This document shows positions 59,508 through 64,000 of a DNA stretch of 64,000 bases, in pieces. Origin of the DNA: Rhynochetos jubatus (lineage: Eukaryota > Chordata > Aves > Eurypygiformes > Rhynochetidae); assembly GCA_027574665.1 (NCBI GenBank), contig CM050665.1, positions 372,001 to 436,000 on the forward strand. The letters run 5' to 3'. The translations under genes and the position numbers were made by a program. The notes below the pieces were generated by a model. It searched no databases. It was not told where the DNA came from and saw only the letters and a program-made list of their open reading frames with translations. How positions within the stretch are numbered: position 1 is the first letter of the stretch; the number at the start of each line of letters is the position of its first letter.

Positions 59508-61625
59508 GGGGAAGGAGCCATGTCGGTGCAGTGTCGTGCTCCTCTTGGCAGGCCTTTGCAATCCCAATTATCCCTGGAGCTGTGGGCTTTCTGGTTCTCC
59601 GGACCCTAACCCTAACCCTAACCCTAGAAGTTGCCGACCGCGGTTTCCGGCCACGGCCCCCCCTGGGTTCTGGCTAGGAAAGCAGGGGAAGGAGCCATGT
59701 CTGTGCAGTGTCGTGCTCCTCTTGGCAGGCCTTTGCAATCCCAATTATCCCTGGAGCTGTGGGCTTTCTGGTTCTCCGGACCCTAACCCTAACCCTAACC
59801 CTAGAAGTTGCCGACCGCGGTTTCCGGCCACGGCCCCCCCTGGGTTCTGGCTAGGAAAGCTGGGGAAGGAGCCATGTCGGTGCAGTGTCGTGCTCCTCTT
59901 GGCAGGCCTTTGCAATCCCAATTATCCCTGGAGCTGTGGGCTTTCTGGTTCTCCGGACCCTAACCCTAACCCTAACCCTAGAAGTTGCCGACCGCGGTTT
60001 CCGGCCACGGCCCCCCCTGGGTTCTGGCTAGGAAAGCAGGGGAAGGAGCCATGTCTGTGCAGTGTCGTGCTCCTCTTGGCAGGCCTTTGCAATCCCAATT
60101 ATCCCTGGAGCTGTGGGCTTTCTGGTTCTCCGGACCCTAACCCTAACCCTAGAAGTTGCCGACCGCGGTTTCCAACCACGGCCCCCCCTGGGTTCTGGCT
60201 AGGAAAGCAGGGGAAGGAGCCATATCTGTGCAGTGTCGTGCTCCTCTTGGCAGGCCTTTGCAATCCCAATTACCCCTGGAGCTGTGGGCTTTCTGGTTCT
60301 CCGGACCCTAACCCTAACCCTAACCCTAGAAGTTGCCGACCGCGGTTTCCGGCCACGGCCCCCCCTGGGTTCTGGCTAGGAAAGCGGGGGAAGGAGCCAT
60401 GTCGGAGCAGTGTCGTGCTCCTCTTGGCAGGCCTTTGCAATCCCAATTATCCCTGGAGCTGTGGGCTATCTGGTTCTCCGGACCCTAACCCTAACCCTAA
60501 CCCTAACCCTAGAAGTTGCCGACCGCGGTTTCCGGCCACGGCCCCCACGGGGTTCTGGCTAGGAAAGCAGGGGAAGGAGCCATGTCTGTGCAGTGTCGTG
60601 CTCCTCTTGGCAGGCCTTTGCAATCCCAATTATCCCTGGAGCTGTGGGCTTTCTGGTTCTCCGGACCCTAACCCTAACCCTAACCCTAGAAGTTGCCGAC
60701 CGCGGTTTCCGGCCACGGCCCCCCCTGGGTTCTGGCTAGGAAAGCAGGGGAAGGAGCCATGTCTGTGCAGTGTCGTGCTCCTCTTGGCAGGCCTTTGCAA
60801 TCCCAATTATCCCTGGAGCTGTGGGCTTTCTGGTTCTCCGGACCCTAACCCTAACCCTAACCCTAGAAGTTGCCGACCGCGGTTTCTGGGCATGGCCCCC
60901 CCTGGGTTCTGGCTAGGAAAGCAGGGGAAGGAGCCATGTCTGTGCAGTGTCGTGCTCCTCTTGGCAGGCCTTTGCAATCCCAATTATCCCTGGAGCTGTG
61001 GGCTTTCTGGTTCTCCGGACCCTAACCCTAACCCTAACCCTAGAAGTTGCCGACCGCGGTTTCCGGCCACGGCCCCCCCTGGGTTCTGGCTAGGAAAGCT
61101 GGGGAAGGAGCCATGTCTGTGCAGTGTCGTGCTCCTCTTGGCAGGCCTTTGCAATCCCAATTATCCCTGGAGCTGTGGGCTTTCTGGTTCTCCGGACCCT
61201 AACCCTAACCCTAACCCTAGAAGTTGCCGACCGCGGTTTCCGGCCACGGCCCCCCCGGGGTTCTGGCTAGGAAAGCTGGGGAAGGAGCCATGTCGGTGCA
61301 GTGTCGTGCTCCTCTTGGCAGGCCTTTGCAATCCCAATTATCCCTGGAGCTGTGGGCTTTCTGGTTCTCCGGACCCTAACCCTAACCCTAACCCTAGAAG
61401 TTGCCGACCGCGGTTTCCGGCCACGGCCCCCCCCGGGTTCTGGCTAGGAAAGCAGGGGAAGGAGCCATGTCTGTGCAGTGTCGTGCTCCTCTTGGCAGGC
61501 CTTTGCAATCCCAATTATCCCTGGAGCTGTGGGCTTTCTGGTTCTCCGGACCCTAACCCTAACCCTAGAAGTTGCTGACCGCGGTTTCCGGCCACGGCCC
61601 CCCCCGGGTTCTGGCTAGGAAAGCA
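59508..61625 (+). repeat. Eleven-monomer unit, copy 2, one monomer longer (2,118 bp)
   Basis: Tandem partner of 57567-59507. It exceeds it by 177 bp, exactly one monomer. The early order matches, including the cassette, while the later part has a TTCTGGGCATGG unit near 60888 that copy 1 lacks. Confidence 0.82.
60210..60569 (+). repeat. 360-bp linked-variant cassette, copy 6
   Basis: TTACCCC near 60270, TCGGAGCAG near 60402, GGGCTATCTGG, a five-tract block near 60482 and CCCCACGGGG near 60543. The unit junction reads AAAGCGGGGG near 60383, a private variant. It lies exactly 1,941 bp after copy 5. Confidence 0.85.
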
Positions 61626-64000
61626 GGGGAAGGAGCCATATCTGTGCAGTGTCGTGCTCCTCTTGGCAGGCCTTTGCAATCCCAATTATCCCTGGAGCTG
61701 TGGGCTTTCTGGTTCTCCGGACCCTAACCCTAACCCTAGAAGTTGCTGACCGCGGTTTCCGGCCACGGCCCCCCCCGGGTTCTGGCTAGGAAAGCAGGGG
61801 AAGGAGCCATATCTGTGCAGTGTCGTGCTCCTCTTGGCAGGCCTTTGCAATCCCAATTATCCCTGGAGCTGTGGGCTTTCTGGTTCTCCGGACCCTAACC
61901 CTAACCCTAACCCTAGAAGTTGCCGACCGCGGTTTCCGGCCACGGCCCCCCCTGGGTTCTGGCTAGGAAAGCAGGGGAAGGAGCCATGTCTGTGCAGTGT
62001 CGTGCTCCTCTTGGCAGGCCTTTGCAATCCCAATTATCCCTGGAGCTGTGGGCTTTCTGGTTCTCCGGACCCTAACCCTAACCCTAACCCTAGAAGTTGC
62101 CGACCGCGGTTTCCGGCCACGGCCCCCCCTGGGTTCTGGCTAGGAAAGCAGGGGAAGGAGCCATGTCTGTGCAGTGTCGTGCTCCTCTTGGCAGGCCTTT
62201 GCAATCCCAATTATCCCTGGAGCTGTGGGCTTTCTGGTTCTCCAGACCCTAACCCTAACCCTAACCCTAGAAGTTGCCGACCGCGGTTTCCGGCCACGGC
62301 CCCCCCTGGGTTCTGGCTAGGAAAGCTGGGGAAGGAGCCATGTCTGTGCAGTGTCGTGCTGCTCTTGGCAGGCCTTTGCAATCCCAATTATCCCTGGAGC
62401 TGTGGGCTTTCTGGTTCTCCGGACCCTAACCCTAACCCTAACCCTAGAAGTTGCCGACCGCGGTTTCTGGCCACGGCCCCCCCTGGGTTCTGGCTAGGAA
62501 AGCTGGGGAAGGAGCCATGTCTGTGCAGTGTCGTGCTCCTCTTGGCAGGCCTTTGCAATCCCAATTATCCCTGGAGCTGTGGGCTTTCTGGTTCTCCGGA
62601 CCCTAACCCTAACCCTAACCCTAGAAGTTGCCGACCGCGGTTTCCGGCCACGGCCCCCCCTGGGTTCTAGCTAGGAAAGCAGGGGAAGGAGCCATGTCGG
62701 TGCAGTGTCGTGCTCCTCTTGGCAGGCCTTTGCAATCCCAATTATCCCTGGAGCTGTGGGCTTTCTGGTTCTCCGGACCCTAACCCTAACCCTAACCCTA
62801 GAAGTTGCCGACCGTGGTTTCCGGCCACGGCCCCCCCCGGGTTCTGGCTAGGAAAGCAGGGGAAGGAGCCATGTCTGTGCAGTGTCGTGCTCCTCTTGGC
62901 AGGCCTTTGCAATCCCAATTATCCCTGGAGCTGTGGGCTTTCTGGTTCTCCAGACCCTAACCCTAACCCTAACCCTAGAAGTTGCCGACCGTGGTTTCCG
63001 GCCACGGCCCCCCCCGGGTTCTGGCTAGGAAAGCTGGGGAAGGAGCCATGTCTGTGTAGTGTCGTGCTCCTCTTGGCAGGCCTTTGCAATCCCAATTATC
63101 CCTGGAGCTGTGGGCTTTCTGGTTCTCCGGACCCTAACCCTAACCCTAGAAGTTGCCGACCGCGGTTTCCGGCCACGGCCCCCCACTGGGTTCTGGCGAG
63201 GAAAGCTGGGGAAGGAGCCATGTCGGAGCAGTGTCGTGCTCCTTTTGGCAGGCCTTTGCAATCCCAATTATCCCTGGAGCTGTGGGCTATCTGGTTCTCC
63301 GGACCCTAACCCTAACCCTAACCCTAACCCTAGAAGTTGCCGACCGCGGTTTCCGGCCACGGCCCCCACGGGGTTCTGGCTAGGAAAGCAGGGGAAGGAG
63401 CCATGTCTGTGCAGTGTCGTGCTCCTCTTGGCAGGCCTTTGCAATCCCAATTATCCCTGGAGCTGTGGGCTTTCTGGTTCTCCGGACCCTAACCCTAACC
63501 CTAACCCTAGAAGTTGCCGACCGCGGTTTCCGGCCACGGCCCCCCCTGGGTTCTGGCTAGGAAAGCAGGGGAAGGAGCCATGTCTGTGCAGTGTCGTGCT
63601 CCTCTTGGCAGGCCTTTGCAATCCCAATTATCCCTGGAGCTGTGGGCTTTCTGGTTCTCCGGACCCTAACCCTAACCCTAACCCTAGAAGTTGCCGACCG
63701 CGGTTTCCGGCCACGGCCCCCCCTGGGTTCTGGCTAGGAATGCTGGGGAAGGAGCCATGTCTGTGCAGTGTCGTGCTCCTCTTGGCAGGCCTTTGCAATC
63801 CCAATTATCCCTGGAGCTGTGGGCTTTCTGGTTCTCCGGACCCTAACCCTAACCCTAACCCTAGAAGTTGCCGACCGTGGTTTCCGGCCACGGCCCCCCC
63901 CGGGTTCTGGCTAGGAAAGCAGGGGAAGGAGCCATGTCTGTGCAGTGTCGTGCTCCTCTTGGCAGGCCTTTGCAATCCCAATTATCCCTGGAGCTGTGGG

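Larger units (their letters stand above)
1..64000 (+). repeat. Telomere-repeat-bearing satellite array, ~177-bp monomer, about 360 tandem copies
   Basis: The motif GGGGAAGGAGCC recurs at 6, 182, 359, 535, 713, 890 and onward to the end, giving monomers of 176 to 178 bp, with forms near 171 and 183 bp that differ by whole CCCTAA units. About 360 monomers follow from the window length and mean period. All are in one orientation and I saw no inversion, gap or inserted element. The array starts and ends mid-monomer, so it extends beyond both edges. Each unit has a roughly 150-bp core plus a telomeric block. With the C-rich strand on +, the orientation matches the left end of a chromosome. Placement near a telomere is inference; an interstitial or pericentromeric array would look the same. 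I do not recognise the family. Confidence 0.97.
32336..64000 (+). repeat. Block C, right part
   Basis: About 180 monomers of the three-tract / CATATCT subfamily. From about 32.3 to 46 kb, 348-bp two-monomer steps between three-tract units are common (for example 34518 to 34866, 38570 to 38918 and 42076 to 42424), with TGTTGTG and CATATCT units. From about 46 to 64 kb the array is richer in the 360-bp cassette, TTCTGGGCATGG units (near 47484, 48536, 51011, 55595 and 60888) and TTCCAACCACGG units (near 48891, 57355, 58230, 59300 and 60170). GTTGCGGAC occurs only near 52235 and 53815. No unique sequence was seen. Confidence 0.83.

Noticed and set aside
63050-63070. Isolated single-base variants such as TGTGTAGT near 63056, TTTGAAATCC near 32637 and CCTTTTGGC near 63241
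   Set aside because: Each is seen once and is compatible with ordinary mutation or sequencing error; no structure depends on it.
1-64000. CRISPR array
   Set aside because: The repeats are contiguous, with no unique spacers between short direct repeats. The unit is far longer than a CRISPR repeat and contains telomere sequence.
1-64000. A chromosome terminus made of pure telomere repeat
   Set aside because: No run exceeds five CCC tracts and each is separated by about 150 bp of core. The terminal tract, if near, lies outside the window.
17334-64000. Alpha satellite, because short monomers are 171 bp
   Set aside because: 171 bp here is just 177 minus one CCCTAA. The sequence is GC-rich and contains no CENP-B box that I can see, unlike the AT-rich alphoid monomer.
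1-64000. The 177-bp minichromosome satellite of Trypanosoma brucei, which shares monomer length and TTAGGG telomeres
   Set aside because: As I recall that satellite is AT-rich and lacks internal telomere repeats, whereas this one is about 60% G+C with CpG decay. A direct alignment would settle it.
1-64000. Bacterial or phage sequence with short genes on both strands
   Set aside because: Both strands show only repeat-derived frames, with no ribosome binding sites tied to starts and no recognisable protein domains.

Overview
The whole window is one uninterrupted tandem satellite array. A GC-rich monomer of about 177 bp (about 60% G+C by hand count of one unit) repeats head to tail roughly 360 times, always in the same orientation, and is cut mid-monomer at both window edges. 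I found no protein-coding gene, RNA gene, transposon insertion, CRISPR array or unique sequence. Every long open frame is a by-product of the repeat.

Each monomer carries a short block of true telomere repeat, CCCTAA on the + strand (TTAGGG on the - strand), followed by CCCTAG. The common form has four CCC tracts. Shorter (three) and longer (five) forms give monomers of about 171 and 183 bp. About 150 bp of non-telomeric sequence separates the blocks. TTAGGG-type telomeres, dense CpG sites, and variants that are mostly CpG to TpG or CpA changes fit a vertebrate with germline CpG methylation. A subtelomeric or interstitial heterochromatic location is likely. Both statements are inference, and I do not recognise the satellite or the species.

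Layout: Block A (1 to about 10.98 kb) is defined by TTTTCGG, TGAAGTG and CGGTAC variants and by mosaic higher-order copies starting at 6, 2317, 4621 and 7990. Block B (about 10.98 to 17.33 kb) has GAGAGCAG and GTTCTGCTAGG variants, many five-tract monomers and a 9/10-monomer duplication. Block C (17.33 to 64 kb) is marked by three-tract monomers and the CATATCT and TTCTGGCCACGG variants, none of which I see upstream. It contains an island at about 29.6 to 32.3 kb that looks like blocks A and B, six copies of a 360-bp two-monomer cassette, and tandem 8-mer and 11/12-mer duplications.

Nothing here works together as genes. If the array has a function it would be structural or RNA-based: dispersed sites for telomere-binding proteins, G-quadruplex potential, TERRA-like transcription, or a substrate for recombination between chromosome ends. 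Unit boundaries below use the GGGG of the GGGGAAGGAGCC motif as position 1 of each monomer.
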